Of a stretch of 64,000 bases of DNA, positions 24,693-34,172 are shown in pieces (the stretch's first letter is position 1; each line of letters begins with the position of its first letter). The translations under genes were made by a program, and so were the position numbers. Under the pieces are notes generated by a model. The model saw nothing but the letters and a program-made list of their open reading frames with translations. It ran no database searches and was not told the origin of the DNA. The stretch is from Parapedobacter flavus (GTDB lineage Bacteria > Bacteroidota > Bacteroidia > Sphingobacteriales > Sphingobacteriaceae): the NCBI RefSeq assembly GCF_035818675.1, contig NZ_JAYKZZ010000020.1, positions 1 through 64,000 on the forward strand. The letters run 5' to 3'.

Positions 24693-27524
24693 TCAATAAA
24701 TATACCCAATACTGTACGTGGCGAAAACCCGCTGCGGCGCGCTCGCCTCGTTGGCGTAAACCAATTTGACGCCAATGTCGAAATCGGGCAAGTAAAACCG
24801 TAGGAGATTCATATCGGCCCTTAACCCAAGGCCAAACGTACGGGGCTGGAAGGGCACGCCCGTGCGCACATTCTGGAAGTCGGCAAACACCCCGCCTTTA
24901 AAGCGTTTGATATAAGCCAGCGGGCCGATGGCCCAGTCGGGATAGGCAATGGGAAACCGGTAGCTGAATAGTAGCGTATTGTCTACCGGCACCGGTTGCA
25001 GCCGGTCGTAGCCGCTTACCAATGGGATATCATCGGCCATTTGGTAGCTTCCACTGCGCCGTTGGTAGCTGAACCGGGCAAGCAGCGAATGGTTGCTCCA
25101 CAGGCCCGGAAAATAGAAGGCTGTACGCACGGAGAGGTGTTTGCCGCTGAGGTTGCCGTCGAACGGGAAATGCCGATAGCTGACGCTGACGTTCTGCCCC
25201 CACCGTGGGGCCAGATCCAAGGCACTCTGCCGCACGTTGTGGTTGAAATAGGCTTGGTACTGCATAGGGAACCGGACGCCGCTGATGAATTTTTCCTGGA
25301 GTTGCGGCTCGCTCAATCCGTACCGGTTGGTGTAGGATGTTGCTGCACTTACGCCGGTGGTGAACACATGGTTGAGCCGGTAGAAAACAAGCGGGATGTC
25401 CATTTGCAATGTGGCCACGTTTTCCCGCCAGCGAATGCGTATGGTGTCTACTGCCGATTCGCCGGTTACCTGGGCCGCGGCCAGTTGTCCGCGGTTGCTG
25501 TATGCCAACGAGAACTTGGGAAAGAAACGCTGGTAAGCCACAGTTGCTGAGTAGGTGCTCGAACGGATATCGCTGTCGTATTGGTAGCCAAGACGGACCT
25601 GCGTCGTGTTTAACAGGTCGTCAGAAAGCCAGTAGACCCCGGGTTTGATGTCGCCGATATTGTCAAAATTACCGTTGTCTATCGACAAACTATGGAAGTT
25701 TATCAGATTTTTGACGCCGTTATAGGTTGTAGAAGGCCATAACTCCTCTTTCGGCGCATCTTTAGTCTTTAAATTGTGTTTTTTGCTTAAGGGGGCCTTA
25801 AAATGGCTTATCGGCAAATCATCCATTTTCAGGCGACTGATTTCGTAGCCATTTACTTGGTAATTGTTGAACCATAGTTGGTTGCCGGTGGTGTCTACTG
25901 AAGGGTTGAATGCTCCGAAGCGGGCATTCGTCAACTGGTAGACCATACCGTGTTGGTCCAGTGCATACACATTGTCGATACCGTTGAAATGCGCTTTGAA
26001 CACGATGCGATGGCCGGCGTATACCGGCCGTTCGATTTGCTGGGCTTGCCAGTCGAGCAGGTAGCGGTACGTGCCTGTCGGGATGTCTAGCTCCACAATT
26101 GTAGCGCCTTTTTCGGATATGCCGGTTGCCACCACCTTGGTGCCTGTAGGGTCATAAGCAGGCGTCTGGAGTAGGATGTTTTCGGGTGCGGGAAAGCTTG
26201 CTAGCATCTCCCCGGTCGCGGTATCGAGCACTACCAAGCTCACTTTATTGCTTTCGTCGACGGCTACCACAGCCACTTGTGAGCCGTCCGGATTTAGTGT
26301 TGGTGAGAAGTATCTGCTCTTCCGTGTAAGCTGGTGATAGGTCTTTTGCTCGAGGTTATATAGGTTGATAACGCTGTATGTACGCTTGCCGTAGCGGCTA
26401 TGCCGACGTACTTCATCCCACACGATTTTGCCTGCAGCATAGGCGAAATGAGGCTCGGTTTGACGCCCGGTTTTTACCACCTCTGTGTGCCCGTCGGCCG
26501 GGTCTAGGATGACGATTTTGGGTGCCTCGCGCACGCCCCTGTACAGCGCGATAATACGCCCGTCGGGCAGGGCCTGCGGCAGCAGCCAACTCGCCGGTTT
26601 TCCATCCGGTTTTGGCGATAAAACCGGATAGTCTATTGGGTCGTTTTCCAGTAGTTGTTTCTGCCATTTTCCGTGGAGATTTTCGGTGACTTTTACATGC
26701 CATTTCCGCGTACCATAACCGGTGAATTTGTGAAGTGAATTGGTGAAATTATAAGGGCGGATTGGCAGCTTGGCCATGCGGGTCATCAGGCTATCGAGGA
26801 TACCCGCGCCATAGTCGTCCCGCAGGGCGGAGGTCATGAAATAGCCAAGCTCGTAGAACCCCGGTGTGACGTTCTTGAGCGATCCTAAATAATCTTTCTG
26901 GTAACTGTATTTTTTGCCGCTGAGCAAGTTCGTTCGGAAAGGCATTTCCCAAGAGGGAAGACGGCCGCGCCCCGCATTGGAAAGCCGGGTTTCCGCCACC
27001 ACCGCGTCGCCCTCAAAAAACCACGCGGGGAGGGTGACTCCGTAAATGGCCAACGCCAATTGTTCAAAAAAAGGAGCTCGTAAGTAGCCTGTCAATTTGT
27101 CAAACTGTACCACGTGTCGTAGCTCGTGGATGGCGAGATTGTCTAGCCAATTTTGGAAATCACCCTGCTGGGGTGGGGTGGTATAGAACTCCGATCGACG
27201 GGGGGCAAGCTGAACATTGCCGTTCGATTCCACGGTCTGGTTCTGGAGAATGATCGAAATTTTCCGTGGCTCTTTACCAAGGTCCGCGCTTACGCGTTTA
27301 CGCAATTCCACGAGTTTGCTGGCCAGTTGCTGAGCCTCGTCTTCAAATGCAGACGGGTAAATCAATTGGAATTTTTCCGTTTGTATTTGTCGCCATTTTA
27401 CACTTGGCGGGTACTGGTCGGCATTAAAAATCTGGGGAAAAGCCTTATGTGAATCGAAACATGATAATAATATGATTAATAAGCTGATTTTTAAACTATA
27501 ATGTGCTTCAAGTAATATGCTCAT
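24693..27524 (-). CDS. Surface protein with HExxH motif, TolB-like propeller and C-terminal barrel
   Basis: The 943-residue protein has a signal peptide ending near KAFPQ. Around residue 130 it carries NLAIHELRHVVQFDKLTG, an HExxH zinc-protease motif, followed at ~165 by PAWFFEGDAVVAE, where a Glu could be the third ligand as in gluzincin-type peptidases. Residues ~300-560 contain TolB/WD40-like blades (DPADGHTEVVKTG, NPDGSQVAVVAVDESN, YDPTGTKVVATG). The rest is beta-rich and ends with an aromatic strand (VFATYSIGYIY), consistent with an outer-membrane barrel. Bacteroidota carry homologues of this architecture without known function. Base composition returns here to the genome-like level. Confidence 0.8.
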   Translation of the reverse strand: MSILLEAHYSLKISLLIILLSCFDSHKAFPQIFNADQYPPSVKWRQIQTEKFQLIYPSAFEDEAQQLASKLVELRKRVSADLGKEPRKISIILQNQTVESNGNVQLAPRRSEFYTTPPQQGDFQNWLDNLAIHELRHVVQFDKLTGYLRAPFFEQLALAIYGVTLPAWFFEGDAVVAETRLSNAGRGRLPSWEMPFRTNLLSGKKYSYQKDYLGSLKNVTPGFYELGYFMTSALRDDYGAGILDSLMTRMAKLPIRPYNFTNSLHKFTGYGTRKWHVKVTENLHGKWQKQLLENDPIDYPVLSPKPDGKPASWLLPQALPDGRIIALYRGVREAPKIVILDPADGHTEVVKTGRQTEPHFAYAAGKIVWDEVRRHSRYGKRTYSVINLYNLEQKTYHQLTRKSRYFSPTLNPDGSQVAVVAVDESNKVSLVVLDTATGEMLASFPAPENILLQTPAYDPTGTKVVATGISEKGATIVELDIPTGTYRYLLDWQAQQIERPVYAGHRIVFKAHFNGIDNVYALDQHGMVYQLTNARFGAFNPSVDTTGNQLWFNNYQVNGYEISRLKMDDLPISHFKAPLSKKHNLKTKDAPKEELWPSTTYNGVKNLINFHSLSIDNGNFDNIGDIKPGVYWLSDDLLNTTQVRLGYQYDSDIRSSTYSATVAYQRFFPKFSLAYSNRGQLAAAQVTGESAVDTIRIRWRENVATLQMDIPLVFYRLNHVFTTGVSAATSYTNRYGLSEPQLQEKFISGVRFPMQYQAYFNHNVRQSALDLAPRWGQNVSVSYRHFPFDGNLSGKHLSVRTAFYFPGLWSNHSLLARFSYQRRSGSYQMADDIPLVSGYDRLQPVPVDNTLLFSYRFPIAYPDWAIGPLAYIKRFKGGVFADFQNVRTGVPFQPRTFGLGLRADMNLLRFYLPDFDIGVKLVYANEASAPQRVFATYSIGYIY

Positions 27525-28143
27525 ATGGATATGCTAATATATTTGGTAATCACGTTATGTTTTTATCTGATATAAGTTAACTAAAAGTTTATGTGATTTC
27601 ATATTCATTTTGATTATCAGCATACAAAATGTTATTGAATTATAGCAATATTACAAATATTATGTGATAAAACATAACTAAAAATTGCATTAATATCCAT
27701 ATTTGGTGCGTCTGTATTTATGGGTGAAAATCGGTAGCTAAAGTACACTATCTTTTTGAGTTTGGGTGCCGGCTTTTTTCTGGGCGACGAGCGGTTCTCC
27801 GTGATTTGCTATGTAAATGCTCTCCCCCACTATCCGCTGGCCGCCGCGAAAAGCTTAGCGACAATTGCACGTCGCGGGCCTTCGGATGTGTCGTCATTGC
27901 GTGGGTGCTGCACTGCTGCCATTACTCAGGTAGTGCCTTATAGTTTTGGCTGGCGCGAGACGTGCTTATGTTTTTTGTGTCCGCTGTCATTTTGTCTTTT
28001 ATAGAGGGTTTGCCTAATGTCGGGCAGTCTGTTTTTCCCGTCGTTTTTCACATCGACTTCTTCGTTCTTTTCATTAAAAAAGCCGACTTTTGCAAGCAAA
28101 TCTTTCACCGATGTAGGGTACAGTTTTTAAGTTAGGAGGGCTC
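27525..28143. other. Divergent gap without a supported gene
   Basis: These 619 bp lie between the propeller/barrel gene and mgtE. The first ~210 bp are AT-rich; the rest is more GC-rich and contains an 82-codon plus-strand ORF (27756-28004) with no signal, motif or usual composition. Control elements for mgtE may lie here, but no riboswitch fold could be confirmed by eye. Confidence 0.4.
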
Positions 28144-29520
28144 ATGGACGAATTGGATACGCTAGTTGAACAAACCGAAATGCTCTTGGCAGAAGGGAGT
28201 AGGGAGCAACTCAAGGAGTATCTCGATGACCTGAATATATCGGACGTGGAAGCCCTCATCGATGAGCTGCCCGAGTACGGCGCAACCTTCATCGAGACCC
28301 TTAGTATCAACCGGGCTGTCCACGTGTTTGGCATCCTCGATTTCCCTACACAAGAGCGAATTTTCACGAAGCTTGCGGCACCGAAAATTACGGAGCTGAT
28401 CAACGAAATGCCGCCAGATGATCGGACGTCTTTTTTTAGTGATTTGAAGGGCGACGTGGTGAAGCAATTGATCATTCTTTTACCCCCCTCTGAACGCAAG
28501 GAAGCACTGGCTTTATTGGGCTATCCTGAAGACAGTGTGGGGCGGTTGATGACGCCCGATTACATCACGGTAAAACAGCACTGGACCATCACGCGTGTGC
28601 TCGAACATATCCGCAAATATGGACGGGATTCCGAGACGATTGACGTGTGCTATGTCATCGATAAAAATGGGGAGTTGTTGGATGATATCCGGATACGAAA
28701 TATCCTGCTAGCCGACCCCGAAACAAGGGTAAGGGACATCATGGACAGTCGCTTGATTTCCCTTAATGCGAACGACCCACAGGAGGAAGCCATCACCGTC
28801 TTCCGGATGAATAATCGCGTAGCCCTTCCGGTGGTCGATTCGCAAGGCATCATGCTGGGTATTGTTACCATAGATGACATCCTTTGGCTGGCCAACGAGG
28901 AGTATACCGAAGACATGCAGCGCATCGGTGGTACGGAAGCGTTGGACGAGCCTTACCTCGATGTTTCTATTCCCCACCTGGTGAAGAAACGCGCCGGATG
29001 GCTGATTGTACTTTTTCTCGGGCAACTGCTCACAGCAACGGTGCTCGAACATTACGAAAGCCAGCTGGCCAGTGCCGTGCTTATCCTGTTTATGCCAGTG
29101 ATTCTTTCGAGTGGTGGGAACAGCGGGTCGCAGGCATCCACGTTGATCATCCAGGCGATGGCACTTGGTGAGGTAACGCTCGCGGATTGGTGGCGGGTGA
29201 TGCGACGGGAGATCCTTTCGGGTTTGTTACTGGGGTTGATTCTAGGTGGGCTGGGTTTTCTCCGTGTATGTACTTGGCAGGCGTTTGCGCATGCCTATGG
29301 CGACCATTGGCTGTTGGTGGCGGTGGTGGTTAGCTTTTCATTATTGGGCGTGGTGCTATGGGGCTCGCTGGTAGGATCCATGTTGCCGTTCCTCCTACGC
29401 CGGCTTGGCGCCGACCCGGCCTCTTCGTCTGCACCGTTCGTGTCTACCCTAGTGGATGTGACCGGCCTGATCATTTACTTCACCGTGGCTACGATTGTCC
29501 TTGCCGGCGTATTGTTATGA
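28144..29520 (+). CDS. mgtE: Magnesium transporter MgtE
   Basis: The 458-residue inner-membrane Mg2+ channel has an N-terminal MgtE_N helical domain with the family signatures NEMPPDDRTSFFSDL and LLGYPEDSVGRLMTPDYI, two CBS domains (DIMDSRLISLNANDPQEEAI, VALPVVDSQGIMLGIVTIDD) and a five-helix membrane domain with PVILSSGGNSGSQASTLIIQ. The stop overlaps the start of the next gene by 4 bp (ATGA), so three genes are co-transcribed. Confidence 0.97.
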   Translation: MDELDTLVEQTEMLLAEGSREQLKEYLDDLNISDVEALIDELPEYGATFIETLSINRAVHVFGILDFPTQERIFTKLAAPKITELINEMPPDDRTSFFSDLKGDVVKQLIILLPPSERKEALALLGYPEDSVGRLMTPDYITVKQHWTITRVLEHIRKYGRDSETIDVCYVIDKNGELLDDIRIRNILLADPETRVRDIMDSRLISLNANDPQEEAITVFRMNNRVALPVVDSQGIMLGIVTIDDILWLANEEYTEDMQRIGGTEALDEPYLDVSIPHLVKKRAGWLIVLFLGQLLTATVLEHYESQLASAVLILFMPVILSSGGNSGSQASTLIIQAMALGEVTLADWWRVMRREILSGLLLGLILGGLGFLRVCTWQAFAHAYGDHWLLVAVVVSFSLLGVVLWGSLVGSMLPFLLRRLGADPASSSAPFVSTLVDVTGLIIYFTVATIVLAGVLL

Positions 29521-30167
29521 AGTACACCAAGACCATACTGGCGGGTTGGATGTTATGGATGCTTTCGGCATCGGGTCTTTCCGCTCAAGAGAAGTTCCCC
29601 GTTTTTCTGGATGCTGAGATTGGGGTGCAGCGGTTTGCAGCGTCTGCCATGCATTCCGTTTTTCCCGCGGGTGCAAACCTCAAAATCGGTCCTGTTTTTG
29701 CTTTTGGCGATCAGTGGCGGCTCCGGCTTCGGCCCCATGCGGGGGTCACTTTCTATTCCAACAAAATAGACGATTGGGTAACCGAACAGCTGTTGATTGT
29801 TAAACTGGGCGGGCAGGTGAGCTACGATGTGTTTTATCTGGGGCAGGCAACTTTTTTCCCTTATCTCGCTGCCGATTTCAATTGGGTGGCCAATTTCGAT
29901 GCAGAGAAGGAAGGTGATGGTGACGATGCAAATGTCACCTATTCGGACAGTTACCTGAAGGGAACTGGGTTTTCGCAGGAAGCAGGGCTCCGGGTACAGA
30001 TGCGCGAATGGTATGTGAAATTTGGATACGAATTTTTCAGCCCCCGATTGAAAGTCCGGAAGGATATTATCGACGATGACCTGGCATCGGGTTACCTCAC
30101 GCCGAGGAACCACCGCTTTAATTTCAATTCGTTTAACGTCACCGTGGGGGCTATGTTGAGTTTATGA
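29517..30167 (+). CDS. Outer-membrane beta-barrel protein
   Basis: The 216-residue protein has a signal peptide ending near GLSAQEK and alternating strands (VFLDAEIGVQRFAAS, LRLRPHAGVTFYS, WYVKFGYEFFSPRL) ending in VTVGAMLSL, the pattern of a small eight-stranded porin-like barrel. The frame is open further upstream, but the ATG at 29517 overlapping the mgtE stop gives a clean signal peptide. Its link to magnesium transport is by operon only. Confidence 0.82.
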   Translation: MKYTKTILAGWMLWMLSASGLSAQEKFPVFLDAEIGVQRFAASAMHSVFPAGANLKIGPVFAFGDQWRLRLRPHAGVTFYSNKIDDWVTEQLLIVKLGGQVSYDVFYLGQATFFPYLAADFNWVANFDAEKEGDGDDANVTYSDSYLKGTGFSQEAGLRVQMREWYVKFGYEFFSPRLKVRKDIIDDDLASGYLTPRNHRFNFNSFNVTVGAMLSL

Positions 30168-31243
30168 TGAGGATCTGCAGAAAAATAATGATGCTGGCTG
30201 CCGTTGCGCTGTTTTGGTGCTGCAACGGTGAAGATACGTTACTTGATCTGTACCCCATGGAACCGATCGTCAACCCGGAGGTAGGCATACTGATGGCAGG
30301 TAACGGTATGATCCATGCCGACTTCGATGGGCGGCAGCAAATCAGCGGCGTTACCGAGACGGGCATATTTACGACCACCGACAGGTTCCAGTCGCTCCAC
30401 TTTGAGCCGCACGCGTGGCAAGCGACGGATGGCATGGTTGCTTTCGGTGATGGTGTCGTCGTGCACGTTCAAACCGAGGGGATGTCGTTTTCATTACGGT
30501 ATTCAATGGATGATGGGAAAACGTGGACAACGTTTGGCAAACCCATCGTAGACGGACGTTTGCTCGCTGCGGGAGGTGTATCCGCCGTGCAGTTATCGAT
30601 TGCGGCAGATGGCTCCGTTTGGGTGTTGGGCCAGCAAGAGGTAGGAGGTGATAGGCGGGCGTTACTGTACAGCGTGGACCTGGAGCAGCAGCGGAGCTCG
30701 TTGATGATGGAGAAAGTAGGGGCAATGGCGCTGACCTTTGGCTTTGCAAATCCCCAGCATGGCTGGATGCTTTACGGTGTGCCAGAGGAAGGCGGTCGTG
30801 TCCATGTGTTGCGGACGGAAAACGGCGGCCAGTCATGGGCTGACGGAGCGTTGCTGGATGGTGTAGCCCAACCGTTGATTACGCCCATCACGGCGGATGA
30901 CCTGTTAGTCTACAACCGCGAAGGTGTTGTTTTCCGCTCGGCGGATGGTGGCATCTCCTTCGAGCCGGTAGCGGTTGGCGGTGGGGTCATCGCTTGCCAA
31001 GCGGCCTCTTCCAACGTCACTTTCGCATTGCTGGAAAATGGGTTGGCCAAAAGCACGGATGGGGGACGAACATGGACGGCGCTGGATGCATTCGTGCATG
31101 GGTTGGAAGTGTCCGGAACCGCCATGGATTTCCATGGCGAGCGTGCGGGCATCGTTTATGGCGCGGACCGTTTATTCATCTCCAACAACGGTGGCCAAAG
31201 TTGGGATGTGTTGGTATATCCGTACGATTATGTTTTTGAATAG
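30164..31243 (+). CDS. BNR/Ycf48-like beta-propeller lipoprotein
   Basis: The 359-residue protein has a short hydrophobic N terminus with Cys-Cys (LFWCCNGED), probably a lipoprotein. Repeated Asp-box-like motifs with SxDxGxTW are visible: YSMDDGKTWTTFG, TENGGQSWADG, STDGGRTWTAL, SNNGGQSWDVL. This is the sialidase/Ycf48/sortilin-type propeller seen in exported scaffold proteins. It overlaps the preceding gene by 4 bp and closes the mgtE operon. No enzyme residues are recognised. Confidence 0.85.
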   Translation: MMRICRKIMMLAAVALFWCCNGEDTLLDLYPMEPIVNPEVGILMAGNGMIHADFDGRQQISGVTETGIFTTTDRFQSLHFEPHAWQATDGMVAFGDGVVVHVQTEGMSFSLRYSMDDGKTWTTFGKPIVDGRLLAAGGVSAVQLSIAADGSVWVLGQQEVGGDRRALLYSVDLEQQRSSLMMEKVGAMALTFGFANPQHGWMLYGVPEEGGRVHVLRTENGGQSWADGALLDGVAQPLITPITADDLLVYNREGVVFRSADGGISFEPVAVGGGVIACQAASSNVTFALLENGLAKSTDGGRTWTALDAFVHGLEVSGTAMDFHGERAGIVYGADRLFISNNGGQSWDVLVYPYDYVFE

Positions 31244-31378
31244 GGCAATATAAATTAGCGATACAATGGTAATGATTGAAATCTAGGGAATTGCGTTGTT
31301 TTTGAAATATTTTTTGTTTATTCGAGGGAAAGTTCCGAATATTGCAGTCCCGAAAACGGGGTATACCAGCTAAAACAC

Positions 31379-31452
31379 TCCTGAATAGCTCAGCTGGTTA
31401 GAGCATCTGACTGTTAATCAGAGGGTCGCTGGTTCGAGCCCAGCTTCAGGAG
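31379..31452 (+). tRNA. tRNA-Asn (GTT)
   Basis: The full cloverleaf is visible: acceptor TCCTGAA/TTCAGGA, D arm GCTCAGCTGGTTAGAGC, anticodon arm TCTGA-CTGTTAA-TCAGA with anticodon GTT at 31413-31415, and T arm around GGTTCGAGCC. CCA is not encoded. A strong hairpin terminator follows. Confidence 0.97.
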
Positions 31453-31460
31453 CAAACACA

Positions 31461-31496
31461 AAAAGCTGTTTTTCGATAAGAAAAACAGCTTTTATG
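31461..31496 (+). terminator. Terminator after tRNA-Asn
   Basis: AAAAGCTGTTTTTC pairs perfectly with GAAAAACAGCTTTT (14 bp, 5-nt loop), the second arm ending in a short T run, 9 bp after the tRNA. Confidence 0.85.
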
Positions 31497-31591
31497 CTTT
31501 ATAAACGAAGATTAGGGATGTCTTCGTTTGACAAATCGGGTTCTCCGATGTGGTTTGATTTACATAGTTTTTTGTTGAACTTCGCGTCGTT

Positions 31592-31849
31592 TTGTTACAA
31601 ATATGTAACAGAAATTCGGGCGTGCTTAAGGAAAAAATTAGGGCAACCGTAAGCACAAAAATTTATGGGCATCACAAGAAAGCTGATGACACCTGCAACA
31701 CGGTGTATGATTTCTTCCAGCACCAATTGAAAAACTCGAAGCTGCTTAACACCGCGGGCACGAAGGATAGGAAGATGTTTTTCAACCGGGTCTATCAGAA
31801 AATCGATTTTTACAAAAACCAAATGACCGTTTTCCCGGATATGTTGTAG
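31592..31849 (+). CDS. Doubtful ORF downstream of tRNA-Asn, possible relic
   Basis: The 85-codon frame starts with TTG (a GTG at 31622 is another option) and has a basic, protein-like composition (KIYGHHKKADDTCNTVYDFF, QHQLKNSKLLNTAG, FFNRVYQKIDFYKN). No domain is recognised. Codon choice looks coding, but there is no ATG and the position right behind a tRNA is typical for remnants of integrated elements. Confidence 0.3.
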   Translation: MLQICNRNSGVLKEKIRATVSTKIYGHHKKADDTCNTVYDFFQHQLKNSKLLNTAGTKDRKMFFNRVYQKIDFYKNQMTVFPDML

Positions 31850-31863
31850 CAATGGGCGGGTTG

Positions 31864-32829
31864 TTAACTGTTTATCGTGATGACCACATTGCCGATTTTC
31901 TGTCCGGTTTCCACATATCGGTACGCGTCCACGATCTGGTCCAGGGGGTAATGCCGGTCAATCACCGGCCTGAAGTCGCCATTGGCTATCCGCTCTTTCA
32001 AAAACCGCATGTCGTCCGTGCTGAACTTGGGGATGGGGAAGATGCATTTGCGGCCCCCGAAGATTGGGGTTAGCAAAGCAAGCGGGATATTTTCGCCATT
32101 TTTCCCCAACTCGGTAGAGACATATATGCCTTTCTTCTTCAGGAGCGGTTTGCATCGGTCGAATGAGCTTTTCCCGACGGCATCAAATATGAAATCAAAT
32201 TTATGGTCGGTTTTTGTGAAATCGTCGTTCAGGTAGTCAATAACTACATCGGCTCCCAGATTTCTAACGAGCTCGATATGGGGCGTAGCGCATACGGCGG
32301 TGACATGTGCGCCAAAGTAATGCAGAAGCTGTACTGCCGCTGATCCGATTGCTCCGGTGGCCCCGTTGACCAATACCTGTTGTCCGGCCGTTACCTTTGC
32401 CGCCCGGATGTTGGACAGCGCATAGTGGGCGCCCTCGGTGGCGGGTACCACTTCATGATAGGTGAGGGGATCGGGTACTGTAAACAACGTGCCGCTTTCG
32501 GCGATAACCTTGTATTCGGCGTGGCTCCCGAAGCGGCCATCGTCGTAACCGAACACGCGGTCGCCAATATTAAACAGCGTCACCTCCCCGCCAATGCCTA
32601 CGATTTCACCGGCAAATTCATTGCCGAGTATCTTGGTGTTTGGTTTTAGAAGCCCGCTCCAAAAGCGGCTCACGAAGTATTCCGCACTCCGGAACCCGCA
32701 ATCTGTGCGGTTTACGGTAGTGGCATGGATTTTTATGAGCACCTCCTTGACGGCCGGTTGCGGCTTCTCGATCTCCATCACCGATACCACTTCGGGCGGA
32801 CCGTATTTGGTGTATACTGCTGCTTTCAT
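31864..32829 (-). CDS. Quinone-oxidoreductase-like NAD(P)-dependent alcohol dehydrogenase (MDR family)
   Basis: The 321-residue cytosolic enzyme belongs to the zinc-independent branch of medium-chain dehydrogenases: the N-terminal GroES-like fold (MKAAVYTKYGPPEVVSVMEI) and the Rossmann motif VNGATGAIGSAAVQLLHYFG at ~residues 150-170. GNEFAGEIVGIG matches the MDR signature, but the structural-zinc Cys cluster is absent. The substrate is unknown; the closest named groups reduce quinones or enones. It is divergent from the PfkB-type kinase gene. Confidence 0.9.
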   Translation of the reverse strand: MKAAVYTKYGPPEVVSVMEIEKPQPAVKEVLIKIHATTVNRTDCGFRSAEYFVSRFWSGLLKPNTKILGNEFAGEIVGIGGEVTLFNIGDRVFGYDDGRFGSHAEYKVIAESGTLFTVPDPLTYHEVVPATEGAHYALSNIRAAKVTAGQQVLVNGATGAIGSAAVQLLHYFGAHVTAVCATPHIELVRNLGADVVIDYLNDDFTKTDHKFDFIFDAVGKSSFDRCKPLLKKKGIYVSTELGKNGENIPLALLTPIFGGRKCIFPIPKFSTDDMRFLKERIANGDFRPVIDRHYPLDQIVDAYRYVETGQKIGNVVITINS

Positions 32830-32993
32830 TTACGCGTGATCATTGATGATGTGTTAAAGATAATCTTTCTGTATTAACTTCTTGTTAATTCCGGTGTTAG
32901 CCTGTGGCGTCTACCCTCGGGTATTTATCGCGTAAGCTGTTTTATTTGCCGATGTAAACCTATACCTTTGCGCCCAAATTGAATAGCATTACC

Positions 32994-33908
32994 ATGAGTT
33001 TAGTCATTATCGGAACCATCGCTTACGATGCGATAGAAACACCTTTCGGGAAAACGGATAAAATCGTTGGCGGAGCAGCCACTTTTGCGGGGCTTGCAGC
33101 TTCTTACCTGTATGAGCACGTGAAACTGGTCGGTGTTGTGGGCGCCGATTTCGGTGAGGATAACCTGAATATTCTGCGGTCAAAAGGAATCGATCTGGAG
33201 GGCGTCCAGGTGAAGGAAGGAGAGAAATCCTTTTTCTGGTCGGGCAAGTACCAAAACGACATGAACAGCCGCGACACGCTGGTTACTGAACTCAATGTGC
33301 TGGCCGATTTTGATCCGATTGTTCCCGACAGTTACCAGGATTGCGAATACCTGCTGTTGGGCAACTTAACACCACAGGTTCAGCTAACCACGCTGGACAG
33401 GCTGGAGCGCAAGCCCAAACTGGTGGTGCTGGATACCATGAACTTCTGGATGGATATCGCATTGGACGACTTGCACCGTGTGTTGAAGTACGTAGATGTG
33501 CTAACCATCAATGATGCAGAAGCGCGGCAACTATCTGGGGAGTACGCGCTGGTGAAAGCTGCCGAAAAAATCTTGCAACTAGGACCCAAATACCTAATTA
33601 TAAAAAAGGGGGAGCATGGTGCCCTGCTGTTTGGAGAAGACCAGATTTTCGCTGCTCCGGCTTTACCGCTTGCCGAAGTTTACGACCCAACAGGTGCTGG
33701 CGATGCGTTTGCCGGCGGTTTTGTTGGTTATTTGGCCAAGGTAGGTACGGTGAATTTCAACAACATGAAAAACGCGGTTATTTTTGGTTCGGCGCTGGCG
33801 TCTTTCTGCGTAGAGAAGTTTGGTACTGAGCGGCTCCGGGAGCTGGACAATGACCTTATCAACCAACGTATTGAACGGTTTACAGAGCTTAGTAAATTCG
33901 ATATCTAG
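32994..33908 (+). CDS. PfkB-family carbohydrate (ribokinase-like) kinase
   Basis: The 304-residue sugar or nucleoside kinase has the N-terminal Gly-rich GGAATFAGLAASYLY and the C-terminal PfkB signature DPTGAGDAFAGGFVGYL with the catalytic Asp. YLIIKKGEHGALLF precedes it as usual. The start is the ATG at 32994; a TTG 15 bp upstream is in frame but unlikely. A -7-like TACCTTTG lies at 32963-32970, although the nearest TTTG is too close (14 bp) for an ideal -33 box. The exact substrate cannot be read from the sequence. Confidence 0.92.
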   Translation: MSLVIIGTIAYDAIETPFGKTDKIVGGAATFAGLAASYLYEHVKLVGVVGADFGEDNLNILRSKGIDLEGVQVKEGEKSFFWSGKYQNDMNSRDTLVTELNVLADFDPIVPDSYQDCEYLLLGNLTPQVQLTTLDRLERKPKLVVLDTMNFWMDIALDDLHRVLKYVDVLTINDAEARQLSGEYALVKAAEKILQLGPKYLIIKKGEHGALLFGEDQIFAAPALPLAEVYDPTGAGDAFAGGFVGYLAKVGTVNFNNMKNAVIFGSALASFCVEKFGTERLRELDNDLINQRIERFTELSKFDI

Positions 33909-33917
33909 GGGTGCCCC

Positions 33918-34172
33918 TTATAGCAGCACGCCGACCACCTCAAATCGAGAAAACACCTCTTCGGTATGCGGGGCATCCGACAGCTCGTCGGTGAGATCCT
34001 GTCCTGCCCAATGTTCGTAGTGCATGCCGCGGAACCACAGCCTGCTTTTGGAAACATCATAGATGTAGCCGCGGTAGGCTATCCATATCGCTGGTTTATC
34101 TTGGCCGTTTCGCAGCGCCAATTGCGCTGGGGAGTAAACAGGTAGCCCTTCTTCTGCACTAGACTCGCTCAT
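33918..34172 (-). CDS. Small cytochrome b5-like haem/steroid-binding domain protein
   Basis: The product is about 84 residues from the ATG at 34172 (an upstream ATG at 34184 is also in frame). It begins LPVYSPAQLALRNGQDKPAI and continues AYRGYIYDVSKSRLW, then HYEHWAGQDLTDEL and RFEVVGVLL, matching small single-domain cytochrome b5-like proteins. A His in HYEHWAGQ is the probable haem ligand; a classical HPGG is absent. It overlaps the sigma-factor gene by ~14 bp, so the two are co-translated. Confidence 0.82.
   Translation of the reverse strand: MSESSAEEGLPVYSPAQLALRNGQDKPAIWIAYRGYIYDVSKSRLWFRGMHYEHWAGQDLTDELSDAPHTEEVFSRFEVVGVLL

Noticed and set aside
27756..28004. 82-codon ORF between the propeller/barrel gene and mgtE
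   Set aside because: Cys/Ala/Ser-rich, no motif or signal; looks like chance.
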